Source: Ectopseudomonas mendocina
GTDB lineage: Bacteria; Pseudomonadota; Gammaproteobacteria; Pseudomonadales; Pseudomonadaceae
Reading direction: 5' to 3'
Length of the DNA: 50,213 bases
Assembly (NCBI RefSeq): GCF_007049795.1
Contig: NZ_SCFY01000030.1
Coordinates: 1-50,213 of the forward strand
The notes below the pieces were generated by a model. It did not search any database and had not been told where the DNA came from. It saw nothing but the letters and a program-made list of their open reading frames with translations. Of this stretch, positions 36,782-45,010 are shown in pieces (the first letter of the stretch is position 1; every line of letters begins with the position of its first letter). The translations under genes were made by a program, and so were the position numbers.

Positions 36782-38029
36782 ATGGAAGCCTTCAACTACC
36801 GCGACGGCGAGCTGTTCGCGGAAGGCGTCGCCTTGTCCGCGCTGGCCCAGCGCTTCGGCACGCCCACCTACGTCTACTCGCGCGCCCATATCGAGGGGCA
36901 GTACCGTGCCTATGCCGATGCTCTGGCCGGCATGCCACACCTGGTCTGCTTCGCGGTCAAGGCCAACTCCAACATCGGCGTATTGAACGTGCTGGCGCGC
37001 CTGGGCGCCGGCTTCGACATCGTCTCCAGCGGTGAGCTGGAGCGCGTACTGGCCGCCGGTGGCGAACCGAGCCGCATCGTGTTCTCCGGCGTCGGCAAAA
37101 GCCGCGACGACATGCGCCGCGCGCTGGAAGTTGGCGTGCACTGCTTCAACGTCGAATCCAGCGTCGAACTGGAGCGCCTGCAGAAGGTCGCTGCCGAACT
37201 AGGCGTCAAGGCGCCCGTCTCGCTGCGAGTCAACCCGGACGTGGACGCCGGCACCCACCCGTACATTTCCACCGGCCTCAAGGAAAACAAGTTCGGCATC
37301 GACATCGAGCAGGCTGAGGCGGTCTATGCCCGCGCGGCCGAGCTGCCGAACCTGGACGTGATCGGCGTCGACTGCCATATCGGCTCGCAGCTGACCACCC
37401 TCGAGCCCTTCCTCGACGCCCTGGATCGCCTGCTGCTGCTGGTCGACAAGCTGGCCGCGCGCGGCATCAGTATCAAGCACCTGGATCTGGGCGGTGGCCT
37501 CGGCGTGCAGTACCGCGACGAACAACCTCCGCTGGCGGGCGACTACATCGCCGCCGTGCGCAAGCGCCTGGCGGGCCGTGACCTGTCGCTGGTGTTCGAG
37601 CCGGGCCGCTTCATTGTCGCCAACGCCGGCGTGCTGCTGACTCAGGTGGAATACCTCAAGCACACCGAGCACAAGGACTTCGCCATCGTCGATGCGGCGA
37701 TGAACGACCTGATCCGCCCCGCCCTGTATCAGGCGTGGATGGACGTGTCGCCGGTGCAGCCGCGTGAAGGTGAGACGCGCAACTACGACCTGGTCGGACC
37801 GATCTGCGAGACTGGCGACTTCCTGGCCAAGGATCGTCAGTTGGCGCTGGCCGAAGGTGACCTGCTGGCCGTGCGCTCGGCGGGTGCCTATGGCTTCGTT
37901 ATGAGCTCCAACTACAACACCCGCGGCCGCGCCGCCGAGGTGCTGGTGGATGGCGAGCAGGCTTACGAAGTACGTCGTCGCGAGACCGTCCAAGAGCTCT
38001 ATGCCGGCGAAAGCCTGCTGCCGGCCTGA
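36782..38029 (+). CDS. lysA: Diaminopimelate decarboxylase
   Basis: A 415-residue PLP enzyme converting meso-diaminopimelate into lysine. The PLP-binding lysine is Lys60 in LVCFAVKANSN. Other landmarks are HIGSQLT, DLGGGLGVQYRDE (phosphate binding), FEPGRFIVANAG, the active-site cysteine in GPICETGDFLAKDR, and GAYGFVMSSNYN. AGGAG stands 7 nt before the ATG. It is followed after 10 nt by dapF, whose product makes its substrate. Confidence 0.97.
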   Translation: MEAFNYRDGELFAEGVALSALAQRFGTPTYVYSRAHIEGQYRAYADALAGMPHLVCFAVKANSNIGVLNVLARLGAGFDIVSSGELERVLAAGGEPSRIVFSGVGKSRDDMRRALEVGVHCFNVESSVELERLQKVAAELGVKAPVSLRVNPDVDAGTHPYISTGLKENKFGIDIEQAEAVYARAAELPNLDVIGVDCHIGSQLTTLEPFLDALDRLLLLVDKLAARGISIKHLDLGGGLGVQYRDEQPPLAGDYIAAVRKRLAGRDLSLVFEPGRFIVANAGVLLTQVEYLKHTEHKDFAIVDAAMNDLIRPALYQAWMDVSPVQPREGETRNYDLVGPICETGDFLAKDRQLALAEGDLLAVRSAGAYGFVMSSNYNTRGRAAEVLVDGEQAYEVRRRETVQELYAGESLLPA

Positions 38030-38039
38030 GGGCGACGTC

Positions 38040-38870
38040 ATGCTATTGCGCTTTACCAAGATGCACGGCCTGGGCAATGACTTCATGGTCCTCGACCTGA
38101 TCAGTCAGCATGCCCACGTGCAACCCAAACATGCCAAGCAATGGGGCGACCGCCACGTCGGTGTCGGCTTCGACCAACTGCTGATCGTCGAGCCGCCGAG
38201 CCACCCGGACGTCGACTTCCGCTATCGCATCTTCAACTCTGACGGCTCGGAAGTGGAGCAATGCGGCAATGGCGCGCGCTGCTTCGCCCGATTCGTGCTG
38301 GACAAACGCCTGACCACCAAGAAGGTCATTCGCGTCGAGACCAAGAGCGGCATCATCGAGCTGCGCGTGCAGAACGACGGCCAGGTCTGCGTCAACATGG
38401 ACGCACCGCGCTTGCAGCCGGAGCAGGTACCGTTCCAGGCCGAACAGGCCGCGCTGACTTATTGCGTCGACGTCGAGGGCCAGAGCGTCGAGCTCGCCGC
38501 GCTGTCGATGGGCAACCCGCATGCGGTTTTACGCGTCGACAATGTCGACAGCGCACCGGTGCACACACTCGGGCCGAAGCTGGAACACCATCCGCGCTTC
38601 CCGCAGCGGGTCAATGTCGGCTTCCTGCAGGTGCTCGACCGCAAGCATGCACGCCTGCGCGTATGGGAGCGCGGCGCCGGGGAAACCCTGGCCTGCGGTA
38701 CCGGCGCCTGCGCCGCTGCGGTCGCGGCGATTCGCCAGGGCTGGATGGATTCGCCCGTGCAACTGGAACTGCCGGGCGGCAAACTGTCCATCGAATGGGC
38801 AGGCGAAGGTCAGCCGGTTATGATGACCGGGCCCGCTGCCCGCGTATACGAAGGACAGGTTCGCCTATGA
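38040..38870 (+). CDS. dapF: Diaminopimelate epimerase
   Basis: A 276-residue PLP-independent epimerase converting LL- to meso-diaminopimelate for lysine and peptidoglycan. The two catalytic cysteines are Cys75 (VEQCGNGARC) and Cys219 (TLACGTGACAA). The start is ATG 38040 (MLLRFTKMHGLGNDF), 10 nt after lysA, not the frame's upstream ATG at 37950 inside lysA. It overlaps the DUF484 gene by 4 nt (ATGA). Confidence 0.97.
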   Translation: MLLRFTKMHGLGNDFMVLDLISQHAHVQPKHAKQWGDRHVGVGFDQLLIVEPPSHPDVDFRYRIFNSDGSEVEQCGNGARCFARFVLDKRLTTKKVIRVETKSGIIELRVQNDGQVCVNMDAPRLQPEQVPFQAEQAALTYCVDVEGQSVELAALSMGNPHAVLRVDNVDSAPVHTLGPKLEHHPRFPQRVNVGFLQVLDRKHARLRVWERGAGETLACGTGACAAAVAAIRQGWMDSPVQLELPGGKLSIEWAGEGQPVMMTGPAARVYEGQVRL

Positions 38871-39565
38871 CCGACCAGCAGGATTCGCCCAAACCGCTCG
38901 ACTCGGAAACGGTCGCCGCCTATCTGCGCCTGCACCCGGAGTTCTTCATCGACCATGAAGAACTGATCGCCGAACTGCGCATTCCGCACCAGCCCGGCAA
39001 TGCCGTGTCGCTGGTCGAACGCCAGGTCAAGCTGCTGCGTGAGCGCAACATCGAGATGCGCCATCGTCTCGGTCAACTGATGGACGTGGCGCGCGACAAT
39101 GATCGCCTGTTCGACAAGACCCGTCGCCTGGTACTCGACCTACTCGATGCCGGCAGCCTGGAAGAAGTGGTCGGCGTGGTCGAAGACAGCCTGCGCCACG
39201 AGTTTCAGGTGCCCTTCGTCGGTCTGATCCTGTTCAGCGACAACAAGCTGCCGGTCGGTCGCTCGGTCAGCTCGGCCGAAGCGCATCAACAGGTCGGCGG
39301 CCTGCTCAGCGGCGGCAAGACCATCTGCGGCGTGCTGCGCCCGCATGAGCTGGAATTCCTCTTCGGCAAGGAAGACGCAGCGCAGGTTGGCTCGGCCGCC
39401 GTGGTCAGCCTCACCCACCAGGGCCTGCATGGCGTGCTGGCCATCGGCAGCGCCGACCCACAGCACTACAAAAGCTCGCTCGGCACCTTGTTCCTCAGCT
39501 ATATCGCCGAAGTACTGGCACGCGTCGTACCCGGTTTCTCCACACCGCTGCGTTCGGTACGCTAG
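38867..39565 (+). CDS. DUF484 family protein
   Basis: A 232-residue cytoplasmic protein. The N-terminal helical part begins MTDQQDSPKPLDSETVAAYL and includes LRLHPEFFIDHEELIAELRI and a coiled-coil stretch (LVERQVKLLRERNIEMRHRL). A GAF-like domain follows (VPFVGLILFSDNKLP, GVLAIGSADPQHYKSSLGT). The dapF-DUF484-xerC order is conserved in gammaproteobacteria. The function is unknown. It begins within the dapF stop. Confidence 0.9.
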   Translation: MTDQQDSPKPLDSETVAAYLRLHPEFFIDHEELIAELRIPHQPGNAVSLVERQVKLLRERNIEMRHRLGQLMDVARDNDRLFDKTRRLVLDLLDAGSLEEVVGVVEDSLRHEFQVPFVGLILFSDNKLPVGRSVSSAEAHQQVGGLLSGGKTICGVLRPHELEFLFGKEDAAQVGSAAVVSLTHQGLHGVLAIGSADPQHYKSSLGTLFLSYIAEVLARVVPGFSTPLRSVR

Positions 39566-39574
39566 GTCGTGTAG

Positions 39575-39598
39575 GGTGGATGACGAAGCTCATCCACC
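39575..39598. repeat. Palindromic extragenic repeat before xerC
   Basis: GGTGGATGA-cgaagc-TCATCCACC, a perfect 9-bp stem. The surrounding tgtagggtggatgacgaagc motif is a common dispersed Pseudomonas/gammaproteobacterial intergenic repeat. It interrupts the otherwise tight operon between DUF484 and xerC. Confidence 0.7.
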
Positions 39599-39622
39599 AT
39601 TGGCCCGTTCGGAAGCCGGCAC

Positions 39623-40525
39623 GTGACACTTGAAGCTCACCTCGACGCGTACATCGAACACCTGCGCCGCGAGCGCCAGGTGTCGGCGCATACCCTCGAC
39701 GGCTATCGGCGCGACCTCAACAAGGTGCGGACATTCTGCGAAGCCGAAGGCCTGAGCGACTGGGCCGGACTGGACACACGCAACCTGCGCCGCCTGGTCG
39801 CCCGCCTGCATCAGCAGGGTCTGGCAAGCCGTAGCCTGGCGCGCCTGCTCTCGGCCACCCGCGGCCTCTATCAGTACCTGCTGCGTGAAGGCCTGTGTCG
39901 TCACGATCCTGCCACCGGCCTCAGCCCGCCAAAACGCGAACGCCGCTTGCCCCGCACCTTGGACGCCGACCGCAGCGCGCAACTGCTCGACGGCGCAGTC
40001 GAGGACGACTTCATCGCCCGCCGCGACCAGGCCATGCTCGAGCTGTTCTATTCCTCCGGCCTGCGCCTGTCCGAACTGGTTGGGCTCGATCTCGACGGCC
40101 TCGACCTGCCCGCCGGTCTGGTGCGCGTGCGCGGCAAGGGCAACAAGGTACGCGAACTGCCAGTCGGCAGCCTGGCACGCCAGGCGCTGGAGCAGTGGCT
40201 GCCGCTGCGCAAACTGGCCAACCCTGGCGACGGCGCGGTATTCATCAGTCAACAGGGCCGCCGCCTCGGGCCGCGTGCAGTGCAGTTGCGGGTGCGCCAG
40301 GCCGGCGTACGCGAGCTGGGCCAGCACCTGCATCCACACATGCTGCGGCACAGCTTCGCCAGCCATATGCTGGAGTCTTCGCAGGATCTGCGCGCCGTGC
40401 AAGAGCTGCTCGGCCACGCCGATATCGCCACCACGCAGATCTATACCCACCTGGATTTCCAGCACCTTGCCAGTGTCTATGACCAGGCCCATCCACGCGC
40501 CAAGCGCAAAGGCGGTTCCGAATGA
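39623..40525 (+). CDS. xerC: Tyrosine recombinase XerC
   Basis: A 300-residue chromosome-dimer resolvase acting with XerD at dif. After the SAM-like core-binding domain (1-100) the catalytic domain has Arg148 (SSGLRLSEL), Lys172 (RGKGNKVREL), His239 and Arg242 (HPHMLRHSFASH), His265 (LGHADIATT) and nucleophile Tyr274 (QIYTHL). All active-site residues are present. It begins at GTG 39623 and overlaps the HAD gene by 4 nt. This is the housekeeping enzyme, not an island integrase. Confidence 0.96.
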   Translation: MTLEAHLDAYIEHLRRERQVSAHTLDGYRRDLNKVRTFCEAEGLSDWAGLDTRNLRRLVARLHQQGLASRSLARLLSATRGLYQYLLREGLCRHDPATGLSPPKRERRLPRTLDADRSAQLLDGAVEDDFIARRDQAMLELFYSSGLRLSELVGLDLDGLDLPAGLVRVRGKGNKVRELPVGSLARQALEQWLPLRKLANPGDGAVFISQQGRRLGPRAVQLRVRQAGVRELGQHLHPHMLRHSFASHMLESSQDLRAVQELLGHADIATTQIYTHLDFQHLASVYDQAHPRAKRKGGSE

Positions 40526-41223
40526 GCATTGAACTGATCACCTTCGACCTCGACGACACCCTGTGGGACGTCACCCCGGTGATGCAGGATGCCGAAGCCG
40601 CTCTGCGCAATTGGCTGGCACTGCATGCGCCACGCCTGGGCGCGGTGCCGGTCGAACATCTATGGGCCGTGCGCAGCCGCCTGCTGGAAGCCGAGCCGAT
40701 GCTCAAGCATCGCCTCAGCGAACTGCGCCGGCGCATTCTGTTCCACGCCCTGGAAGACGCCGGTTACCCGCTGAGCGAAGCGCAGGGGCTGGCCGAAGCG
40801 GGATTTCAGGTGTTTCTCAGCGCCCGCCATCAGGTGCAACTGTTCACCGAGGTACACCCAACACTGGAGTCCTTGGCCGAGCGCTTCATGCTCGGGGTGA
40901 TCACCAATGGCAATGCCGACGTGCGTCGCCTGGGCCTGTCGGATTACTTCCAGTTCGCCCTGTGCGCCGAAGAACTGGGCATCGGCAAGCCCGATCCAAA
41001 ACCCTTCCGCGAAGCGCTCAGCCGCGCAGGTGACGTAGCGGCCGAACGCGCCGTGCATATTGGTGATCACCCCAGCGATGACATTGCCGGCGCTCAGGCA
41101 GCCGGCATGCGCGCGATCTGGTTCAACCCGCAGGGCCGAGCATGGGAAGGCGAGACCACACCAGACGCGCAAATCAGCAGCCTGGCAGAGTTGCCCGCGC
41201 TGCTGGGTAGCTGGACGCGCTAG
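40522..41223 (+). CDS. HAD superfamily phosphatase (YigB-like)
   Basis: A 233-residue HAD-IA hydrolase. The nucleophile motif DLDDT contains Asp9 and Asp11, motif II is VITNGNADV, motif III is the lysine in GIGKPDPKPF, and motif IV is HIGDHPSDDIAGAQAAG. The E. coli relative YigB dephosphorylates FMN and a riboflavin-pathway intermediate, so a role in flavin synthesis is likely. It is the last gene of the lysA-xerC operon and overlaps xerC by 4 nt. Confidence 0.9.
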   Translation: MSIELITFDLDDTLWDVTPVMQDAEAALRNWLALHAPRLGAVPVEHLWAVRSRLLEAEPMLKHRLSELRRRILFHALEDAGYPLSEAQGLAEAGFQVFLSARHQVQLFTEVHPTLESLAERFMLGVITNGNADVRRLGLSDYFQFALCAEELGIGKPDPKPFREALSRAGDVAAERAVHIGDHPSDDIAGAQAAGMRAIWFNPQGRAWEGETTPDAQISSLAELPALLGSWTR

Positions 41224-41357
41224 TGCCCACAGGGGGCGCAATGCGCACCGCCTGATACAAGACAAGATCGGTGCGCACGGCGCGCCCTACTCGCCACCGC
41301 ACCATCCCTGACGTCGCGCAGCGGCGGCCCAGAGGGGAAACCCGGGATGACGGGCAC

Positions 41358-41383
41358 AAAAAACCCGCCACGAGGGGCGGGTT
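41358..41383 (-). terminator. Rho-independent terminator of sutA
   Basis: On the minus strand, 18 nt past the sutA stop, an 8-bp stem AACCCGCC/GGCGGGTT (41376-41383 with 41362-41369) is followed by a six-residue T-run (complement of 41358-41363). The stem and the U-tract fit an intrinsic terminator. Confidence 0.8.
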
Positions 41384-41400
41384 CTTGCAGCACGCCATCC

Positions 41401-41724
41401 TCAGATGGGACGACTGCCGTATTTGCTGTCGGGCTTCTTCGGTGGGTCGGCGACCACGTTGGGCTCCACCTCCTGCACCTTGCCCCCACGGGAGAGAAAC
41501 TCTTCCATGGCCCGGGCCAGGGCATCTCGCTCCTTCTGCTTGGCTTCGATGCTGGGCATCTCATCGACTTCAACGGCTTTGGCCTTGCTCTTCTTGCCGC
41601 TGGCTACGACCGCACCGTCGCCTTCATCGTCGCCGCTGTCACCGTCATCGGCAGCAGCCAGCTCCTCACCTTCGTCCTCTTCAGCCCCGTCCAGATCGTC
41701 TTGTTCCAGGTCTTCGTCGCTCAT
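41401..41724 (-). CDS. sutA: Transcriptional regulator SutA
   Basis: A 107-residue, highly acidic and largely disordered protein. The C-terminal block, EVEPNVVADPPKKPDSKYGS followed by RPI, and the helix EAKQKERDALARAMEEFLSR, match SutA of Pseudomonas aeruginosa. SutA binds RNA polymerase during slow growth and raises ribosomal and housekeeping transcription. I placed the start at ATG 41724 (MSDEDLEQDDL) rather than 41736. It ends at its own intrinsic terminator. Confidence 0.92.
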   Translation of the reverse strand: MSDEDLEQDDLDGAEEDEGEELAAADDGDSGDDEGDGAVVASGKKSKAKAVEVDEMPSIEAKQKERDALARAMEEFLSRGGKVQEVEPNVVADPPKKPDSKYGSRPI

Positions 41725-41800
41725 GTTCAACCTCATGACTTGCGAAAAGCAGGTTAGTTATAGCCCAGTCGCGCGATGAACACCGCACCACCGGAAAAAT

Positions 41801-42226
41801 TCAAATAGCCTCGCCATGCAGGGTCGCTACCACTCGCCGGGCAACACCGTAATCACGGTGCTCGCCAAGGTAGATCCCCTGCCAGGTACCAAGCGCCAGC
41901 CGTCCCTGCAGTATCGGCAGCTGTAACTGAAAGCCCAGCAAACTGCCCTTGAAGTGCGCCGGCAAATCATCCGGCCCTTCGTCATCGTGCTCGTAACCCG
42001 CCTCACCCTGCGGCACCAGACGATTGAAGAAACGCTCGAAATCGCGGCGCACCGCAGGATCGGCATTTTCATTGACCGTCAGCGATGCCGAGGTGTGCTG
42101 CAGCCACAGATGCAACAGACCAACACGCACCTGCGCCAGTTCCGGCAATGCTGCCAGCACTTCTTCGGTCACCAGATGAAAACCGCGCTCGCGCGGACGC
42201 AGGCTGATGATGCGTTGCTGCCACAT
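41801..42226 (-). CDS. yjbQ: YjbQ family protein (UPF0047)
   Basis: A 141-residue protein of the UPF0047 family. Relatives can act as a secondary thiamine-phosphate synthase. Family signs: LLHLWLQHTSASLTVNENAD, GEAGYEHDDEGPDDLPAHFK and LGTWQGIYLGEHRD, with histidines that probably bind a metal. It lies alone between sutA and amtB. Its true biological role is unsettled. Confidence 0.88.
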   Translation of the reverse strand: MWQQRIISLRPRERGFHLVTEEVLAALPELAQVRVGLLHLWLQHTSASLTVNENADPAVRRDFERFFNRLVPQGEAGYEHDDEGPDDLPAHFKGSLLGFQLQLPILQGRLALGTWQGIYLGEHRDYGVARRVVATLHGEAI

Positions 42227-42277
42227 GCCGCTCTCACTCTCGATGGCTCCAGCGCGCGCATTCTAGCGTGCTGTCAG

Positions 42278-42305
42278 AAAAAACAAAGGGCGCCCGAAGG
42301 CGCCC
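42278..42305 (-). terminator. Rho-independent terminator of glnK-amtB
   Basis: GGGCGCC-cgaa-GGCGCCC forms a perfect 7-bp stem with stable tetraloop, 20 bp past the amtB stop. On the minus strand it is followed by TTTGTTTTTT, a good U-tract. Confidence 0.85.
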
Positions 42306-42324
42306 CTGTCATTCCCAGCGAAGC

Positions 42325-43578
42325 TTATTTCTTGCCGGTGAACTCCGGGTAGGCTTCCATGCCGCATTCGGCGATGTCCACACCCTCGTATTCCTCTTCT
42401 TCGCTGACGCGCAGACCGATCACAGCCTTGATGATGCTCCACACGATCAGGCTGGCGATGAACACCCAGGCGAAGATGCTACCGATGCCCAGCAACTGAG
42501 CGCCCAGCGATGCATCGCTGTTGGTCAGGCAGACAGCCAGCAGACCCCAGATACCCACCACACCGTGTACGGAGATGGCACCAACCGGATCGTCGATCTT
42601 GACTTTGTCCAGCCCCAGGATCGCGAACACCACCAGCACACCGCCGACGCCACCAATCAGGGTAGCCTGCAGGGCGCTCGGGGTCAGCGGCTCGGCGGTG
42701 ATGGCCACCAGACCAGCCAGAGCACCGTTGAGGGCCATGGTCAGGTCAGCCTTGCCGAACAGGATGCGGGCTACGATCAGCGCCGCGATCAGGCCACCAG
42801 CAGCGGCCATGTTGGTGTTGGTGAACACCTGGGCAACAGCGTTGGCGTCTTCGATGGTGCTCATCTTCAGCTGCGAGCCACCGTTGAAGCCGAACCAGCC
42901 CATCCACAGGATGAAGGTACCGAGGGTAGCCAGCGGCAGGTTGGCACCCGGAATGGCGTTGACCTGGCCATTGGCACCGTACTTGCCCTTACGCGCACCG
43001 AGCAGCAGCACACCGGCCAGAGCGGCAGAGGCACCCGCCATGTGCACGACACCCGAACCGGCAAAGTCGAGGAAGCCGGCTTCGTTAAGGAAGCCCGAAC
43101 CCCATTTCCAGAAGCCCTGAACCGGGTAGATGAAGCCGGTCATGACCACGGCGAAAGCCAGGAAGGCCCACAGCTTCATGCGCTCAGCCACGGCACCGGA
43201 CACGATCGACATGCAGGTCGCGGCGAACACCACCTGGAAGAAGAAGTCCGAACGCGCCGAGTAGTAGGGCGCATCGTCGCCACCGGCCAGAACGGACTCG
43301 ACGCTGTTCTCGTCACCGATCAGGAAGCCCAGGCTCGGCAGGATGCCGCCTTCCGGGCTGGAATACATGATGTGGTAGCCGATGACCAGGTACATGACGC
43401 TGGCAACAGCATACAGGGCCACGTTCTTGGTCAGGATTTCGGTGGTGTTCTTGGCACGCACCAAGCCGGATTCGAGCATGGCAAAACCCGCTGCCATCCA
43501 CATCACCAGGGCACCACAGATCAGAAAGTAGAAGGTATCGAAGCCGTACTGCAATGCAGTCAATGCTGTGTTATCCAT
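42325..43578 (-). CDS. amtB: Ammonium transporter AmtB
   Basis: A 417-residue Amt/MEP/Rh channel with 11 expected membrane helices. Typical segments are AAGFAMLESGLVRAKNTTEI, the first pore histidine in GSGVVHMAGASAAL, NAIPGANLPLATLGTFILWM with GWFGFNGGS, and the second histidine in ISVHGVVGIWGLL. The C-terminal tail (EYEGVDIAECGMEAYPEF) is the GlnK contact. There is no signal peptide, unlike some AmtB proteins. It is downstream of glnK, from which a 334-nt gap separates it. GAGGTG precedes the ATG. Confidence 0.95.
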   Translation of the reverse strand: MDNTALTALQYGFDTFYFLICGALVMWMAAGFAMLESGLVRAKNTTEILTKNVALYAVASVMYLVIGYHIMYSSPEGGILPSLGFLIGDENSVESVLAGGDDAPYYSARSDFFFQVVFAATCMSIVSGAVAERMKLWAFLAFAVVMTGFIYPVQGFWKWGSGFLNEAGFLDFAGSGVVHMAGASAALAGVLLLGARKGKYGANGQVNAIPGANLPLATLGTFILWMGWFGFNGGSQLKMSTIEDANAVAQVFTNTNMAAAGGLIAALIVARILFGKADLTMALNGALAGLVAITAEPLTPSALQATLIGGVGGVLVVFAILGLDKVKIDDPVGAISVHGVVGIWGLLAVCLTNSDASLGAQLLGIGSIFAWVFIASLIVWSIIKAVIGLRVSEEEEYEGVDIAECGMEAYPEFTGKK

Positions 43579-43658
43579 TTTTCACCTCTTGCCGGCGCTT
43601 TTGTTGTGCGCTGTTCGGTAGAAACGTCCAGGTTGGCGCCGGACGCGTTCCGCATGCT

Positions 43659-43877
43659 TTACAAGTCGTTGCCACGCTCGTTCTGGATCACCGGAACCCC
43701 TGCGCCATGAGGCGACCAGGCATTCCCATCACTAGGCCAAGCGCGAGACCTGAAGAGGGTCTGGCACAGCAGAGCGGCGAGGGTATCGCCAGCTCCGGCA
43801 TTCGCCCTCGAAAACAGCGCAAGGCCAGAATTCGAGGACAAAAGGGCTCCTAGCCCTGCGAAAGTTCGCAGAGTCAT
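43659..43877 (-). CDS. Small ORF between glnK and amtB, possible AmtB leader relic
   Basis: A 72-codon frame starts MTLRTFAGLGALLSSNSGLA and is preceded by a strong CAGGAG 7 nt before the ATG. The opening resembles the cleavable signal peptides of another class of AmtB proteins in Pseudomonas. After about 20 residues no homology is evident. I read it as a possible remnant of a deleted amtB paralogue or a leader peptide; a genuine small protein is also possible. The rest of the 43579-43912 gap has nothing recognisable. Confidence 0.4.
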   Translation of the reverse strand: MTLRTFAGLGALLSSNSGLALFSRANAGAGDTLAALLCQTLFRSRAWPSDGNAWSPHGAGVPVIQNERGNDL

Positions 43878-43912
43878 GGGTTTACTCCTGGGGCGTGGGG
43901 TTCGGAGGCTTG

Positions 43913-44251
43913 TTAAATCGCGTCGGTATCGGTTTCGCCGGTACGGATACGAATCGCCTGTTCCAGGTTGACTACGAAAATTTTGCCGTCGCCGATCTTG
44001 CCGGTGTTGGCAGCCTTGGTGATGGCCTCGATCACACGATCCAGCTGATCGTCAGCAATGGCCACGTCGATCTTCACCTTGGGCAGGAAGTCGACCACGT
44101 ACTCGGCACCGCGATACAACTCGGTATGGCCTTTCTGACGGCCGAAGCCCTTGACCTCGGTGACGGTAATGCCCTGCACGCCGATCTCCGACAGCGACTC
44201 GCGCACGTCGTCGAGCTTGAACGGCTTGATGATGGCAGTGACTAGCTTCAT
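43913..44251 (-). CDS. glnK: Nitrogen regulatory protein P-II (GlnK)
   Basis: A 112-residue PII signal protein. Tyr51 in the T-loop (HTELYRGAEYVVDFLPKVK), the site of uridylylation by GlnD, is present, as are the N-terminal MKLVTAIIKPFKLDDVRESL and C-terminal IGDGKIFVV ATP-binding segments. It senses glutamine and 2-oxoglutarate and blocks AmtB when nitrogen is plentiful. It leads glnK-amtB, with a sigma-54-like promoter 84 nt upstream. Confidence 0.96.
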   Translation of the reverse strand: MKLVTAIIKPFKLDDVRESLSEIGVQGITVTEVKGFGRQKGHTELYRGAEYVVDFLPKVKIDVAIADDQLDRVIEAITKAANTGKIGDGKIFVVNLEQAIRIRTGETDTDAI

Positions 44252-44334
44252 GAAACTTTCTCCCGTTTAAGGTGGACTTGCCCCAGGAATTGCGAACCCG
44301 GCTCAAGTCTAAGCGCAGTGTCTGGCTTTTGTAA

Positions 44335-44351
44335 TGCACCGACCGCTCCAG
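44335..44351 (-). promoter_or_regulatory. Putative sigma-54 promoter of glnK-amtB
   Basis: The minus strand reads CTGGAGCGGTCGGTGCA. It has the invariant GG (-24) and GC (-12) separated by exactly ten bases and resembles the consensus (C)TGGCACG-N4-TTGCA at most positions. It lies 84 nt before the glnK ATG. Nitrogen-controlled glnK-amtB operons in this group are known to use RpoN with NtrC. Confidence 0.6.
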
Positions 44352-44542
44352 CCTGGCGTGGCCGATACCCACCAACCGCTCCCGACGAAACACTCCCCCG
44401 CTTCGCCTGCCGCACCGGAACTGCATCGGTGCATGCGTCGATGGGGTCTAAGCAGAAAGCTTGCCAGCTCACGTAAAAGCGCCATCTTTCAGGCCTTTAC
44501 CCGCTTCGAGCAGGGATGAGCGGTCATTCGCACCGAATGCAT

Positions 44543-44559
44543 CGCACCATTCCAGTGCA
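44543..44559. promoter_or_regulatory. Possible NtrC-binding site
   Basis: CGCACCATTCCAGTGCA matches the NtrC dyad TGCACCA-N3-TGGTGCA at 11 of 14 fixed positions. It lies about 200 bp upstream of the sigma-54 site, a suitable enhancer distance. A second partial match (tgcatcggtgca, near 44423) lies between them. Support is weak because only sequence resemblance is available. Confidence 0.35.
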
Positions 44560-44660
44560 TCGACACATTCCGCAATGCTCAAAAATCGTGCAACCCGCGC
44601 TCGACCGCCGCGCCTGCGACTGCGTGCTACACTGCCGCCGTCTGTATCTGGAACCTGCCC

Positions 44661-44918
44661 ATGCTCCCACCCAAAGCTTTGCTCGATACACTCAGTAGCC
44701 ACGCCTCGCGCTTGTTCAGTGGCAACAGCCCACTGCCGCGCGCCGAACTGGAGGCGCAGTTCAAGGCCCTGCTGCAGAGCGGTTTCAGCAAGCTCGATCT
44801 GGTCAGCCGGGAAGAGTTCGACAGCCAGATGGTGGTTCTCGCGCGCACCCGCGCTCGCCTTGAAGCGTTGGAAGCCAAGGTCGCGGAACTGGAAGCCAAG
44901 CTCACCGCCGTAGACTGA
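44661..44918 (+). CDS. ubiK: Ubiquinone biosynthesis accessory factor UbiK
   Basis: An 85-residue protein of the BMFP family (formerly YqiC). The N-terminal amphipathic helix is MLPPKALLDTLSSHASRLFS and the C-terminal coiled coil is LARTRARLEALEAKVAELEA. UbiK assists the ubiquinone-synthesis complex under aerobic conditions, together with UbiJ. The stretch 44252-44660 upstream holds the glnK promoter region and no other gene. Confidence 0.92.
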   Translation: MLPPKALLDTLSSHASRLFSGNSPLPRAELEAQFKALLQSGFSKLDLVSREEFDSQMVVLARTRARLEALEAKVAELEAKLTAVD

Positions 44919-44926
44919 GGTTATGT

Positions 44927-44978
44927 TGTAGGAGCGGCTTTAGCCGCGACAGGCTTCGCGACCGCAGCCGCTCCTACA
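44927..44978. repeat. Pseudomonas REP-type repeat
   Basis: TGTAGGAGCGGCT (44927-44939) and AGCCGCTCCTACA (44966-44978) form a perfect 13-bp inverted repeat around a tagccgcgacaggcttcgcg-like centre. This is a very common Pseudomonas extragenic palindrome. It sits between ubiK and comM. Confidence 0.85.
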
Positions 44979-45010
44979 GGCACTGCACCCCACTTGATCA
45001 AGGAGCGATC

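Noticed and set aside
39623..40525. Tyrosine recombinase as an island integrase
   Set aside because: Its place in the lysA-dapF-DUF484-HAD operon and its sequence show it is housekeeping XerC.
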